DNA of 64,000 bases from Patagioenas fasciata (GCF_037038585.1 NC_092520.1:119829001-119893000); one strand, 5' to 3'. Numbered from the stretch's first letter, positions 12,602 to 26,600 are shown. A program made the numbers and translations. The notes: generated from the sequence alone by a model not told the origin.

Positions 12602-15395
12602 TTATAAAGATTACATTAGCCTTTTGACCACATTTCAGTAGTTAAGTAGGGAATTTTGATCTCTGAGCCATCAACTAGAAACCTTGCAACAGCACTACAG
12701 GCAGTTTAAGATGAAGTATGGAAGAGGAAATGCATTAATAGAAAACTGTTCATTTATAAACAGTTCTGACACACTAAGATTAACATGTCTCAGAACAACT
12801 ACTTACAATGTTACTCAAATTTACATCACAATAAATGTTCAGAATTCAGCTTGTCTAAGAAGCTGGACCAATATTTTTATAGGTGTTTCTTTGGTATTAA
12901 TCTCCATGGTATCCAAGTACTTCAGAGGAAGAAGTGCATGTGCTGTGAGATTGAAGTGTGTCTCAGGATATTTGCAATATATTTATTCATTTTTGCACCG
13001 CACAGCATAAGACATTTTTGTTTAAGTGAATGACAGAACAAAACCCACAAAGCTCCAGCCTAAATAACTGTCTACCAATTCCCCTGTATAAATGGCTTCT
13101 TGCAAATAAATATTACTATGTTCAGATTGTTTAGGCCTAAAGAAACGGTGATAGATTTAAATCTTATTTAAGATTTCACCACCTTCTTTTTTTTGCACTC
13201 TGTGGTTAACATGTTGAAAGAAGCGTGGTGTGATGTTATTGACTTCTTTAGCACCCAGAAGGAATAAAAGCAGGTTGAAGAGCATTGTTACTCTATTTCT
13301 TCAAACATTTTATTTTACTGTTCCTCACAGTTCTTCTGAGTTAAGGAAATAGCATTATTTTCATTTTACAGACAAAAGTCTAAGGCAGTTTGCTAAATAC
13401 ACAGGTTTGCAACCTGATGACCGCAATTCCACAAATAATTGAATAATACATCTAAAAGCTGGGTTCTGGAATTTCTATTCACATAGTGATGTGGGTGACA
13501 AGGTCTTTATTTGATAAAAAAAGTATTTTTGTACCTGAACTGATCTTTATGACAGTGTGAGCAAGTCTATAAGAAAAGTTCAAGAAAAGCCTATTCCATA
13601 TACTCTGTCCTTCAAGGGCAGAAGCTGCCCTGTGAACCTAGGAACTCTGCAACTGCAACCCTTTTATGTGCCCAAATTAGTGGCTTCTCTTGGTAGTCTT
13701 AGTCAAGTGCCCTAAGCAGATCTTTCCTGTGGCATAGGAGATGTCACAGAATAACATGGCTCATTGCAGCTTTTACTTCAGTGGATACAGGCATGTCTTG
13801 TGTCCTGTGTCTTGATTGTCATTGACATGAGTTTTCCTGGTACTGAATCTAACTCTAGTTCTCTTGATTCCGTTTATACAAGGTGAGAGAAGAGGGTATT
13901 CCTAGAGTATCTCAGTCGAAGGTGAACATCTAGGTCTTGATTCAGTTGCTCATACTTAGATATCTAACGTCATTTCAGACTCCCTGGATTATCAAGGGTT
14001 TTCTTTGGTCTGCCAGATATGATGCAGGTCCTGCTGAAGCCCTGTGCCCATCTGGAGGCAGGTGGAGGCAAGTTTGGACATCCTACTGTGCACACACTGG
14101 CACAGGGTGCTTGTGTGTGAGCAAAGGATTTGTATGCGATGCCAGAGTAAAAGGGTAAAATCCTTAAAAGAGGGTTATTCATACTTATTTTCATTATTTA
14201 CAAAGGGAGTTAGATATCTAGCTTGGATTTATCCACCTGAAACTGAGATCAATCCCACTCTGGGTAAGAGAGTTTTTATTGTGGGGTTAGGTTAACAGTA
14301 AGAATTTTAAAAAAATATCAGATAACTCCCATCTGCACGTGTATCCCATTCTGGGAATATGGAAGCACATAAATACTATATAAATCAAGGTCAGTATTAA
14401 GTGCTATGAAAACCCCAAATGTTTAAAATGAACAAAAACCTTTTGGGACTTACTAGCAAGCAATATGTATAATATTGCTGTATCATTAGCTGTGATGTGC
14501 TATGAAATGTAATACACATCTTTATTGCATATATTTTTCTTTGTTTATATATTAAAACAAAATGAGTATAAAGTGTATGACTAAATTTGTAACATTTTAT
14601 GTAGCATTGAAAAAGTTAATACTTATTAATCTGCAAAATACTTCAATAATTTAAATGTTCTGTGGGATTGATGACAGGGCTAGAATAAATTTTTCTAGTC
14701 TTAATGCATAATTTAAAAACCCCACAGTCTCAGAACATGGATCTCACAATAGGAAGGAAAAACACCTTTCAGTATAACATTTCATCTGAAAAATTGGTCC
14801 AATACTTTACAGAGAAATGAAATTACACTATTGACTGACAAATCTGAAATTATCAGAGAACTGAGAAGCACTTTCAACACAGAACACTTGACTTCCAGGA
14901 ACATTCTCACTGAAATGCAAATGTGTTTTGGAAAATGTTCCTAAGTGCTGAAGTACTTAGAATTTTTGTAGGGTTTGTGCAAAAAATACCCACTGTGTCT
15001 TTGAGTATATTCTTTTCAAATGAATTTTGGTATTACTAGAAGTGTTGATTTATATTTACTTAGCCATTAAAAGGCTATGAGCTGAAGAACAACAGTGAAA
15101 ATGCTCTATGTGGCTCTAACCATGTGTCTCAAGTTTGAGTTGAAGTACCTGAGCTGAAGAGTCAGAGCCCTGTGTTTCTCTGTTGAGTCAGCCGAGCAAC
15201 ATTTGATGGGTGCTGGTACCTATCTGTTAGCTGGCAGAAACAAGTACTTACACTCCCTCACCATCATCTATCACATTGATTTCATGTGGACAGTGGGTAA
15301 ATAGCAATGAGAAGAGAAATCAAATTCACTCTCCCAGGGAAAGGCATGAATATTATTTTTATTAATCCTTGAAGAGCAGTACTTAAACAAGCAGT
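12602..15395. other. Non-coding DNA between two LTRs
   Basis: AT-rich sequence with no recognisable retroviral internal genes, host exons or RNA genes. The two flanking LTRs are in opposite orientation and look unrelated, so this is not a provirus interior. Confidence 0.55.
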
Positions 15396-15400
15396 GTTAC
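15396..15400. repeat. Target site duplication, left copy (gttac)
   Basis: The five bases next to the TG end of the LTR are repeated at 16154-16158 beyond its CA end. A 5-bp match could occur by chance, but the combination with TG/CA ends supports retroviral integration. Confidence 0.6.
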
Positions 15401-16153
15401 TGTGTCATGGAGGCACCCCAAAGTCAGTTTAGGCAGACAACAAGTTCCAAACCAGACTTTATTCTGGTCGGAAAAGTGCAGCCAATAAACCGACCAAAAC
15501 AGGGTTTATGCAATTAGTTAGAACTCTGACAACATAAAATACAGGTTTGGATATCAGTTGAGGAGATTATTGGGGTGCAGCAAAATGAGAATAATGGGGG
15601 TCCACAGTGTGCATGCACACACTCACAAGAAACACACCAGAGCCCTCTGACTCCAGGGTACTCACTCACCTGGGTTAGGCAAGGACTTATTCAAGGCTAT
15701 ATTCAGTAAATTATCACTCACCCAAACGAGGAGGTGAGGCGCTCCCAATCCCAGGAACTTTCCTTAGACAGCGTTCCAGTCTAAGGTGAGGGCTCTGGCT
15801 CAGCAGACCTGCTGCTCCGAGAAGACCACACAAAGGGAATCTTTGGCATGAACCCTGTTTTATAGTCTGATCAGATCTGGTTGTGAGCATTCCAGAAGCT
15901 TCTCAGCTTCTCTGGACCCCTCATTTGCTGTCAACCAACTCCAAGTCCCACAAAAGAGCCATTAACTGCCCCATTGAAGGCTCCAGTTCTCAGGCGGGGA
16001 AGTGCAACTGCCACATACTGTTTTCCAAAAAGAGGGACGTAACTCCTGTTTACTCCGGAGGACTTCAAAAGTAAGTGCCTTGGTATCCTCACATAATGAA
16101 AAGGGGGGGAACAAAAGTGGAAGATGGCCCTACTGCAGTTGGGTGGGGCAGCA
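15401..16153 (-). mobile_element. Solo LTR of an endogenous retrovirus, minus strand
   Basis: The 753-bp segment has TG...CA ends and is flanked on both sides by the same 5 bp, gttac (15396-15400 and 16154-16158). Read on the minus strand it has a TATA box (CTATAAAA, 15865-15858) about 290 bp from its start and AATAAA (15463-15458) about 60 bp from its end. This is the U3-R-U5 order, with an unusually long R. No internal retroviral sequence is attached, which fits a solo LTR left by recombination. A 5-bp duplication suits ERVL-type or some other avian retrovirus families. The family is not identified. Confidence 0.65.
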
Positions 16154-16158
16154 GTTAC
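16154..16158. repeat. Target site duplication, right copy (gttac)
   Basis: Partner of the copy at 15396-15400, directly after the CA terminus of the LTR. Confidence 0.6.
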
Positions 16159-16548
16159 ACTGGAGCTGGAGAGCAGGCATGGCAGGGCCACCCTTTTGGC
16201 AGACAAGCTCTAGCAGGAAAAATTAAAGCAGCCAGTTGGCTCTGGTGAGTCACACTGAACCAGCATTTAAGCAGTAACAGCCATTGTATGTCTCATACAA
16301 TTTCTGTAGCAATTATGTCCAGACAGAAGTGCAGCCCCACTCTCTGTTATGCCGATAACAATGGCCACATCACCACTCATGAACGGAGGCCAGTCTCTGT
16401 CAAAAGACTCTTGCATGGTGTGTGAGAGAACTATGAAAAAACATTCCAACTAGGATACACATTCATGTGGTTCTGCCAGCTCTGAGTTATTCTTCACATC
16501 GTGCCAAGTACAGAATGAAGTGCAAGTCAAAAAGGGAGGATAGCTTAC
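16159..16548. other. Non-coding DNA next to the LTR
   Basis: Mixed-composition sequence with no recognised feature. Read on the minus strand, no polypurine tract abuts the LTR start, which argues against attached proviral sequence. Confidence 0.5.
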
Positions 16549-16636
16549 CTTCATACTTCACTGGCAAGTGTTTTTCATATGTGACAACATATTCACAGCA
16601 CACAGGCATACCCTGATATCCATTGAGAATGTATTC
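16549..16636 (-). other. Unassigned exon-like segment (88 nt)
   Basis: On the minus strand a pyrimidine-rich acceptor (CACACTTTCCAG) precedes 88 nt that are open in one frame and are followed by donor GTAAGC. The frame reads EYILNGYQGMPVCCEYVVTY and then EKHLPVKYEG, with a split codon at the end. I do not recognise the protein and found no partner exons nearby. It lies about 14 kb downstream of the GABRG3 stop on the same strand. It may belong to an unknown gene or an alternative transcript, or be a pseudoexon; the strength of the splice sites is the only argument. Confidence 0.3.
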
Positions 16637-19600
16637 CTGGAAAGTGTGATGGTTAGGTGTACAATAGGACGGGAGACAGTGTGCAGGAATTTGAGAAATA
16701 CACACAATTTAAACACATAAGGGACAGGTATGTTGGTATGTTGTGGCAATTAGTTCTTACCCCTCATTCCAGTAATATTATTAAAAAAATTAAGATCTCA
16801 ATGACACAAGAACAAAGACAAGAAGGATGCTGCTGCATAACCACACACAAGATTCTCAGCATATTTCTGCTAATGTTTGTGTGTTATGCAAAGAATATAT
16901 TAGTGAAATATTTAAAATACTGTATTGTAGCCTACTACGTCTATATTCTCAGCAGTTATTTTAACACAAGCAGGGGTTTGACAGGAATGCTTCAGTATGA
17001 CTGGATAGCTAAGAGTAGTGTTGACGGAAGGAAAAACAATTAAAACATTTATCAGAGCACAATATGAAATGATGGATGACAGACCTCCAAAATGCCAACA
17101 GAAAACTGAGAGAAACTGTAGAGTTGTTCCCCTGATGTGTACTTAAGTGTGCTGTATAGTACCTCAACCTACTTGAGTGTTCCTCAGGTAAAAGAGCTTA
17201 TTTCAAGGCCAGTAGCAGTAACATTAAAAGCACAAGACTGTGCGTTTTCTTCAGAATATGATTATTTCCTGTTCCATGTAATCTTATTTTTGTACTTGTT
17301 ATTGTCTTTTGATCCTCACCCTCTTTCGAAAGATCTGAGATAATTTAGAACCTAAGTGGAAAGTGAGATGGGACACTTAGTTGCTGTGTTACAGAGAACT
17401 GACTGCGACTTTTCTAGACCACTGTGTTACATATTTCTTTATGTAGGTAGTTTTGGGTATGAAACTGTTTCATGTTGTGGTGAAATCTAGAAATATTTGA
17501 GCTGATTTTCTTCAGATGGCTTGAATTGAAAAAATAGTCCAAACCCTTTAGCCCAGAGCTCCCTGCACAGTAGAGTGAGTGATCTCATGCACAGCTCCAT
17601 GCTACCAGAGCAAAATGGCTCCTTGCACTTGTGCTAATGCAAGCAGCCTGCACTCTGATACTGCAGGCAGACTGTGCACAATATAATATAGCAGATACAT
17701 ATGTAGACATTTTTGTGTTGGTGTTTTCCTTTAATCCTAGAAAGATCAGGGAAATCCCCACCTCCAGCTTTGTTCCACATAGCTGCACTGTTGCTTACAT
17801 GTCTTTATTATGCTATGATTGTTCTTCATTTCCCAGGGCAGCATCCCTGTTTCTGCTGTTTAAGAGATATTGTAGGTGGGATTTATCTACTGTGATTTTA
17901 AATGTTTATGGTTGGGTCAGACTAACTTTAGACTCCCTTTATGGATGATGAAAAATAAATTAACTCTTTTAGAGTATGGTTTCTGTTACTCCAATTTCAG
18001 ATGTCTTCAATGAGATGAGTTGTGTTCCAGAAGTGTCTGTGCCTCTCCATCAGCTGTAAAGGAAATTGATATTGCTAACTCCAGTGACAAATATTTATAT
18101 TTGGTCAGATTAACTTCGCTTTATGTGTACTGCTGTGTTGCATTTGTTTTGTTTTGTTGTTGTTTTGTTTTGGTTGGTTGGGTTTTGTTTGTTTTGTTTT
18201 GTTTTGTTTTGTTTTAGAGAGATTTGATTTGACTGGACTTTTCCAATGTAGAAATAGGGATAGCCACATTCAGTAAGAGCAACAGATTGGTTGGAAGGAT
18301 ATTTTCTTTTCCTATTCTCATGGATCTACTCTCACACCATGGAAGGAGTCACGAAATTTCAGTTTTTGATGGAGGAGGGCTGAATTGGTAGTGATACCTG
18401 TGAGCCTATAGAATGGGGAGCAAAGCCTGTGAATATGCAGATTATCTCCCAGGATTATCAATGTCTTGGATATTCAACACTTCTAAATCTGAAAGCTCCC
18501 CTTTCTGTCTGGGGTGCATTGCTTTCTATCACCTGGGACTTTGGGTGGTCGGAGAATTGCAGCCCCAGTTGCCTACATGAAACTGTAGCAGGCAGCTCTC
18601 TCCTGCCCTGCATGCTGACATGAAAAGGCTGGTGTCATTTCATAGATTACACACGTATCCACAACCTACAATTTAAGTTCTTCCTGGCTTTTGCGTTTCT
18701 GTGAGTATTGTCCATGTGCTGGACTCCACTCTATGGCTCTTAGCTGCATTTCGGTAGCTTACATAGATGCAATGTAGATGAGCTTATGCTGTGAATTCAG
18801 CTTTGCTTAGGATATGTTCTGCACCATCTTATTTGTGCAAATGCTGCCCTTCAGTAACTCACCTGAGACTCAGTGCCATGTGATGAGGACATTGAACAGT
18901 CCTACTGCCAAAAGCACCCAGGTATTTCCAGTACCTCTTCTGTGGAATTAACTAGGCAAACCATCCCCTTCCTAGAATCAGATACTACTGTGATTTGATT
19001 TGGACAAAGCTGCGATTGTCTTTTTTGGTAGGTTTCTCCATAGATGTACGAAATTAATTCTGGTAGTGGAAAGATCTTCATACGATCATCAGTTTCAATC
19101 TAGCTTTGTTCCATGCGTGCAGAGCTAATGAGTTTAGCACATCTATTAAGCAAATGAGTGTGTGCATATAACAGTAGCAACTTTTGGGCCAAAGATACTA
19201 GCTCAAAATATGCTCACTACTTCAAATCTTTAACCTTTCTCAGACCTTTCTGTGTCATCAATTCATACAGTCTCTATTTGTGAATTGTTGGCATTGTACA
19301 TGGCCAAAGGGGAGGAAACTTAGGATAAGAACCCTGTAGAGATCCCATTTTTTCACTCTTTTACGTATAACTGCACATGGCACATTAGCTGCAAAATAGA
19401 AGCAGATAGAGGTTATTTTATTTGTATATGTAACACACAGAAAGAGGTTAAAATATATATCTGTTGTCCACCAGTTGCTGAAATGGCTGCAGTTATGCCT
19501 TTGGAAGATCTAGTATACATTACATTACAATAAGGGCTGGAAATGTCATTAATTTGTTTTTTTTTTTTTTTTTTCCTCTTTGTTTTTGTTCATACATTAA

Positions 19601-20199
19601 GGTATTTTCTACATTCATACAGTTGAACCACACCAAAGATACTCTGTAACAGTGAACCTGTTACTCAATTACATATTTCAATATTCAAAGTTAATACTTT
19701 TGCCTCTTGCAGCCTGGATTTGTGTAGAAATGTAGAATGTAAGTTACGCACTAGAAGCAGCTAGGGATTTTTGTTCATGTAATGTAATATGTAAATAGTA
19801 TAATTTATCAGTTTGCAAGGGGAAAATTTGGATGGTATCAGACGCTTCTTTTAAGAAGTCACATAATAAACAGATTTTTTTTATTTGACAAACTGGGCTA
19901 GCAGTTTACATTTTTAAAAAATTGTTGACATAAATGACATGTTCAAACTGGGACTTTGCATAGTCATTAAAACATCCATTTGTCCAGATGGCATTAAGAC
20001 TTCTCACTAGGAAAGCATGATGTGATTCCTGACATGGCTTATATGCTCTATAAAAAGATAAATTGTTCGGAGAATGAACAACAGCGGCAATGCCAAAGCA
20101 GATATCTTACATGTTGGTTTTACTTATATCATTTTCACTATGTATCTAGTTGACTATTTATTTTGGAAGTCACAAAGCTCAATTTCCTGCACAAAGGCT
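16637..20199. other. Non-coding DNA
   Basis: No gene recognised. It includes a TTTTG-rich tract at 18144-18215 and a poly(T) run at about 19557-19574. Confidence 0.5.
18144..18215. repeat. (TTTTG)n-like low-complexity tract
   Basis: TTTTG pentamers with TTGG and TTG interruptions, ending in TTTTAG. It is open in one frame, which yields a meaningless phenylalanine/valine/leucine-rich peptide. Confidence 0.88.
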
Positions 20200-20660
20200 G
20201 ACACTAGGTCAGGCTCTGTCCAGCCAGGTGTTGAAAGCCTTTGTGGAAGGAGCTCTCACAGCCACTCCACAAAGCCCCTTCCTTCCAGCACTGCATTGTG
20301 GAAAAGCTGTTCCTCATCTCCAGTCTGAGCCTCCCAAGGTGAAAACCTGTGCCCCTTGCTATGTTGTAGCAGTACTGAGAAGAGATTGAGAATTTGGCTC
20401 CTATGCCTTTGAAACTGAGCTTCGAGTAGTTGTAGTCTGCATCTGTAACATCCTCTAGCCTGCTTTTTATCAGTCCAGATGAGTTCAGTTCCCTCAGCTG
20501 CTCACAGAGCTCTGGGCTCTTGACCATCTTAGCAGCTGCCTAACAGGTGCCCTCTAGTTTCTCAGTATCCCCCTTGAGCATGTGGGTGTGGGACATGCCA
20601 AAACCAGGCACGGTGTGTCATGTGTGGTCTCACTGGTGCTGAGTACAGAGCAGGATTAAA
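20200..20660 (-). mobile_element. Old CR1 LINE fragment, minus strand
   Basis: The plus strand reads like the complement of CR1 ORF2 3' sequence. It has the order seen in younger copies: a block like CTGTCCAGCCAGGTGTTGAA, then a block resembling CTGTTCCTCATCTCCAGTCT, then CAGTTCCCTCAGCTGCTCAC. It is heavily diverged with many indels, so it is older than the copy at 42962-44774. Sequence to about 20930 may be further degraded CR1, but I cannot support that. Confidence 0.75.
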
Positions 20661-23600
20661 TTCCTTTGATGCCATAGCACAGCACATTACAGACTTGGAT
20701 GTGCCATGTCAAGAGTACACTGTTACCTGACATTTGGCCTGGCAATGGCAGCATCTTCTCTGCCTCCTCATGCTGTTCAACTGGCTGGTTACCGGCCTCT
20801 ATTGATGCATATTGATATTTTCCCTCCTGGTTGTTATGCAGGCAGGATTGTGGTCCCTGGGCTGGCACGGGCTGAAGTGCCCTTACTGCTGGGAAGAGAC
20901 ATAGCAGCAATGCTCTGCCCTATCTGACTCAAGCAGTGCTATTTAGTCATGGAGGGGGGAGAAAGGGATGTTAGAGGTGAAAAAAACATACAGGATGGCA
21001 AGAACTCCTTTACCTCCTTTACCTAGGAAGGGTGAGAGCTTGTTTTTATTCTTGATTTACCTTATTTTTGTGATTTGGTGGACCTTTGGCTCCTGTCTGA
21101 TGACTACAAGACCTCAGACAAGTTAGCTGCACTTTAGCAAAGGGTACTTCTTCAGATCTGTCCTACTGTGATCCACGATGCTGTTAGACTAAGACTTGCA
21201 CTGTAAGAAGCAATCTGAATTCTGACAACCTAGAAGCTGAAGCTGTTACAGTAGGTAAAAATGTGTGTCTATGATGTGCATTAGTTGCACAAAACTAGAG
21301 GATGGGCTAATGAAAGTCCCATATGCTCGGATTTTTCTTACATGAAAAGTTCTTTCTTTTAAGGTCAGTTCTGTGGCAGTCTGGAGGAACATATAATAAA
21401 TGATAATAAATATAAGTAAACATGAAAATTAATAAATAAAACAGCAACTGGAACCTGTTGCTATATATTACACTTTAGCATATAAGAGTTTTTTTGCACT
21501 GCTAATGAAGATGCCTTCCATTTCTAAATCCACTTTAAAAATGTGAAAAGTTTTTTCTATAGTGACTGTGGTCTTCTAAGATCTCTCAGTAGGAAAACCT
21601 CTATTCCATTTATCCCTTACTTTCTGGATAGCTCCCTGATGTTCAGCTTTGCTCATTTTCCATTTCACAGACTGAATTTACTTTAACTGGAACTGCCAAG
21701 CAGTAATTCAGTCCTTAACTGGATTTGTGGTGGTGAGACAGAGGGTAACATAAAAAGGCAGAACTTATTGGCACAATTCATCATCATACTTTATTGCACA
21801 CTCAAGCCTACTGGGCAGGAAATGTTATTAAATTGGTAGATGTATCAGAGCCTTCTGAATATGGCAGGATGAGCACCTTAAATCTCTAGAAGGACTGATG
21901 TGCTCAATTCACATCCAGTCTGCCTGAATGGTTGCAGGAATATATGTGGTGATCCACGTTAAGCTCTGCAAGGGAGAAGAGCTGGCACTGTGGTCACACT
22001 GTGACTATGGTATGCATTAGGGACAAATGGTCATGGCAACAATTATGCTTACCTGTTATTCTGGAGAGTGGGGCATAACCAGATATGTATGGTTACTACA
22101 TGTCAAGCACTGGTATAACAAGTGTCAGATGCTGTTAGGGGAAGGGAAGTCCAGAGTCCATGTTTACTTTTTTAGTAGACAGGTCAGTACTAGTAACTAT
22201 TTTTATCAAAACACAAATGGAGATAAACTGTGAATTACATGTCAAACTAAGAAGTGAAGGGAAAAGAGATTTCTTGGTGAAAACTTAATGAAAGAGTATG
22301 GAAGAACTGGGTATGGTTGTTTGTGAAATAAAATATCTTTTGGAAAAAAATGCCTCAGTGGCAAAAACATAGAGTATAAATGTAACAAGCTCAGATGGAG
22401 AAATCTCTATTGCACTGTGGGATCATAAGAAACCCGGGAAGTTTCTGCATTATCTGTGGCCCAGCTGTCAGCTCCAGTGTTACTATGATCTGGAATTCTG
22501 ATAAGGAGTAGGGATTTCACAGTCAGAGTGGCTCCAGACTGGCAATGAATGTACAGAGGTGGGAATTACATTGCATTCAAAGAGTATAAAGCAAGAAGAC
22601 ACTCTTACTTAACAATAAATAGCTGCCAAAGAAATGATATTTATAAAAATTCAGAGTATAGTTTTACCAGTAAATTTCATTGTTTAAGCAGATGCACAGA
22701 ACTAGCTTTCAGTGTACTGAAAAAGTTGGGATTGGGAAAGTTTTGAAACAAAGTTTGTTTGCAATCTTTAGATTATGAAGTCTTTACATTGAAGCAGTTT
22801 ATTCAAAAGACATAGCTTATTTTTTGATTTCTCTTTGAATTTTGTAGAATATTCTTTCCAGTTTGTATTAGCCCGATGGATAAACCTCAGTCTCAAATCC
22901 CTTAGTTTACTGGCTGCTCATGCTGACTACCGAGAATATTTTTAGGACTCCTCTGAAATTCCTTTCAGAAACACCCTATCAGAAAGATAACACACTGTGC
23001 TGCTTCTCTTGGACAGATTTTAAGATGATTGTTTCTATTTAGTTAATTTCTCAGCTTCCGTAAGAAAATAAAACCACCAATATATGCACGCAATATTTGC
23101 ATTTTTTGATAATGTGTATTTATTTGTATCCAGAAATACAAATGTTGGGATCAAAATACGAATATAAATAGTATTCTAGACGCACAGCCCTACTCCTTAA
23201 CACAAAATAAACTGGAATGGATATCTGAGAACTTGAGGAGATGAAGCGCACAGGTGTTTGATTTTTATGGTTAGGTCAGTCTGGGAGATCACTAGGATGG
23301 CTATCTAACTTAGAATGACATACTGGTACTAGTGCTACCTGTATTATTCAAGGCACATTGGGCACATAATTGTACTTTCATTTCACTATGACATCACAAG
23401 CTGCACTGCTAGCAAAGAAATCACACGTCCCTAAGAAAAAGTTAGGAAGGAAAGATTATTAAAAATCTAAAATTTTGTGTTCTATAAGAAAGTTCAATTT
23501 GGCACATAGTTGGCAGTTTTTATGTGATTCCTAAAATTGCACTCACTTCAAATTAAAACAAATATCCACATGTTCGCATGTTGGTAAAAAAATGTTTTGA

Positions 23601-26600
23601 GAGGAGTATGCTGAGAATTTAAAACAGGATTATTTGAGGTGATTGATGACTGCCTGTGACAGTCACAGACTTGGCTCAGGTTCTTTCCAGCATGGTGTTC
23701 CTACCTGTGACAGCCACATATTGGGACATGGCTTATGGTTGTTATTGTACATGAGCAGGGATGACAATAAAGTCACAGGACTCTTTATTAACTACAAAAG
23801 AGAATATGTAGGGCTGATACTGTAATCTCTCTGCACAAGGTTTCCACCTCTCATTCGGAGGAGCATTGTTTTGTGGAAAGTTACTTGAAATTTTGTTTCC
23901 TTTGGGGCACTCTCTCTGGCAGTAGAGTAGTGCCCTGGTCTGCCTGTGTAATGCTGTCAGATGCAATTATTTTACCAGCTTTCCATGAGTTCAACAGCAG
24001 CTCACATTTTAAGGATCCTGTGTGATCTGTAAGTATGGAATGGACTCCAGCCTGCTTTGTTTCATGTTCATTTGTCAGCAGTTTTTCTTCAAATATGTAA
24101 TCAATATCGGTATTTTCATCAATTTTCTATTAATGTACAGTTGAGAATTTTTGGAATTTCCCTAGTTTTCACCTCACTTTAAGTACATAAATTACAAATC
24201 TGCTCTCCACAAGCTTTGAAGACAGTCAGTGGATAGTCAACCCCACCAGAACATGATCCAAAGGTCTTCTTGTTTGCTTGTAAAAATATTTTAACTTAAA
24301 TCCTTCTTCTGGTCAATGATCTTGAATGATGAGGAAGTTTTTGAGTCAGACCTAGAGGTCTTCTCCTTAAAACTTGTAATAATAGCAGTCTAAATAACAA
24401 GAAGTCACCAGATTTGCTGTAGATATTTAGTTCTTTTTGTTTTAGAATATATTGTGTCAATACAGCTTCATCTCTCCCAAGCACTGCCACAGGGTGCAAG
24501 AAGGTAAAGAGACGTTAGGAGAGTATTAAGCACTGTATGAAGCACTAAAGGGAGCACCTGGGTTCCTGTATAAGAAGCTCTGCAGGCTGGCTTAGCCCTC
24601 AAAGTTATGTGAATGCTTCCATGACACTAAACAGGTTGTTGTGGCTCCTCTGGCTAGTGTCATTCATTACCTAGATAAAAGAACATCTGGCAAATAACTG
24701 ACTGTATCAGTGCCTGGTTTGCCTGCTTCAGTCCTTGAGAAGGCCTGCCTCTGGGCATATGAATAAACATAACCACATGTCTTCTGCTGTGTTTATCCTT
24801 CATAAATAGCAAATGATTACAAGATTAAAATGCATGTTTTTGATAGAAAGTAGGAAATTCTCAGGTGTCCATCTCTGAGGCACTGAACTTCACGATTAAT
24901 TTTATTGTCTAATTTCACATGTATTCTAGGAAAATCCTTGAGGACTCCAGATGACTCACTGACTTGAGGACCCACAACAGAAGAGAAAAAAAAGTTTGTA
25001 GAAAGGAAACATCAGCACAGATCTTGTGTGTCTCTCTAGAGGAAGATTGTCAGATGCTAACCAATTGCCCGAAGTGTGTCACAATCCAAAGCCATTTAAA
25101 GAAAAAGCTACTACGTAAGTTGGATGATCAGAACAATACTTATCCCTGTTTCAGGACTTAGTCCTAAACAGGATTATAGGGTAGCATATCTCTTTGAGTT
25201 ATCCATCATAGATAGAATGTACAAAAATCTACTATTTAACTTATCAAAGCAATGCAGTTCAAGCAGAGATGATTTTTTTCTGTTAAATCGTTTCACTTTA
25301 GATATAAAACATAGTTTTGTTTTTAGTACCTAAAATACTGGCTTAAATGATGAGGAAAGTAGATTCTCTTTTTGTTTGTTGTTCAGACAAAACATGGATC
25401 CCAGGAGAAAAGAGAAAACCATTAAGGCCACTGAGTCTTGAAGGAAGGCCTTCATTTTTCATATATATACTAGGCCTTTCAAGAAGAGAATGTCATGAAT
25501 GACAAGAAGCTTGTGGACATATAAATATAGTAAAAGAATAAAGACATTATGCTTACACATAAGTTTCAGTGGAAGTTTTCAGTATGTAAATGTGAGTTGA
25601 GCTCATTTTGTTCTTGCCAATTGTATAGGTGAAGGGAAGGATGGAGGTAGGATATAAAATGAACTCAGAAATAAAAAAAAAAAAAACAAAAACAGCAAAA
25701 CCCACCAACCTCTAAAGGAGAAAAAACATTACTTTTCAGCTTTGGAAACACATTCCCAATGCATAATTTGTTTTTTACCTATTTTAAACAGTCTTCAGGG
25801 AAGTGACCTGGATGAGGTAAATATCAGCCTTGAGTTTATGCTCTGTATCTCATGGTGGAATGAATTTGCTGAGTAAAGATGGAAAGATTCTGCTAAGCTG
25901 CTGAATTCCCACTGCAGTTTTCTTTCTACTTAGAAATTAGGAAACCTACAGACTGCTTAAAAAATAAAGAAAAATCAGACAAAGGTAGGCATCTAGAATT
26001 TGGTCACACATGGTAATGCTCAGGAAGAATTCCAGCAAGGTCATTGCCCCTGTTTCAAACTCTCAGGCCAATAATAGTGTATCCTTCAATATTGAGAAAT
26101 GCTAAAGGTACTGATGTAAGTGGCACAACAATTTCACTGTAAGCAAGAAGAATGTACCTTGAAAAAAATCATCTAGATGTGTAGGCAGACAAGATTATGG
26201 GATATGTCTTGCCTTTTCTTAGTGCTTTATGGAAGCTGTGAAAGAGCGGCCAATGGGAAAAGTCAAGTCTGTTATGGACAGCCTTTACAGGTTGCAGTGG
26301 ACACTTTGTTTTATGGCTTAGAAGGTAACACCAACCTTCCAGATTGCAAGGTTAATCAAATCTGTCTTAAAATATTGACAGTCTCCCTTCCCACAAAGCC
26401 ATCAGTACAGCAACTATGGTCTTTCCAGAGCAGTCTTGCATCTAGTCACTTGAAGCACGGGCAGGGCAGAGTAATTTTTCTATATGTATGGTGACATTTG
26501 GTATAAAAAGAAGATAAGCATCTTTCCCTTCATGAAATGGCCGAGTAGGGTGAGTTGTGATAAATTCATGCAGCAACATGAGGTGCTAGACTCTGAGAAG

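Noticed and set aside
15484..15489. AATAAA on the plus strand, suggesting a plus-strand LTR
   Set aside because: No TATA box lies upstream on the plus strand within the element, whereas the minus strand has both TATA and AATAAA in the correct order.
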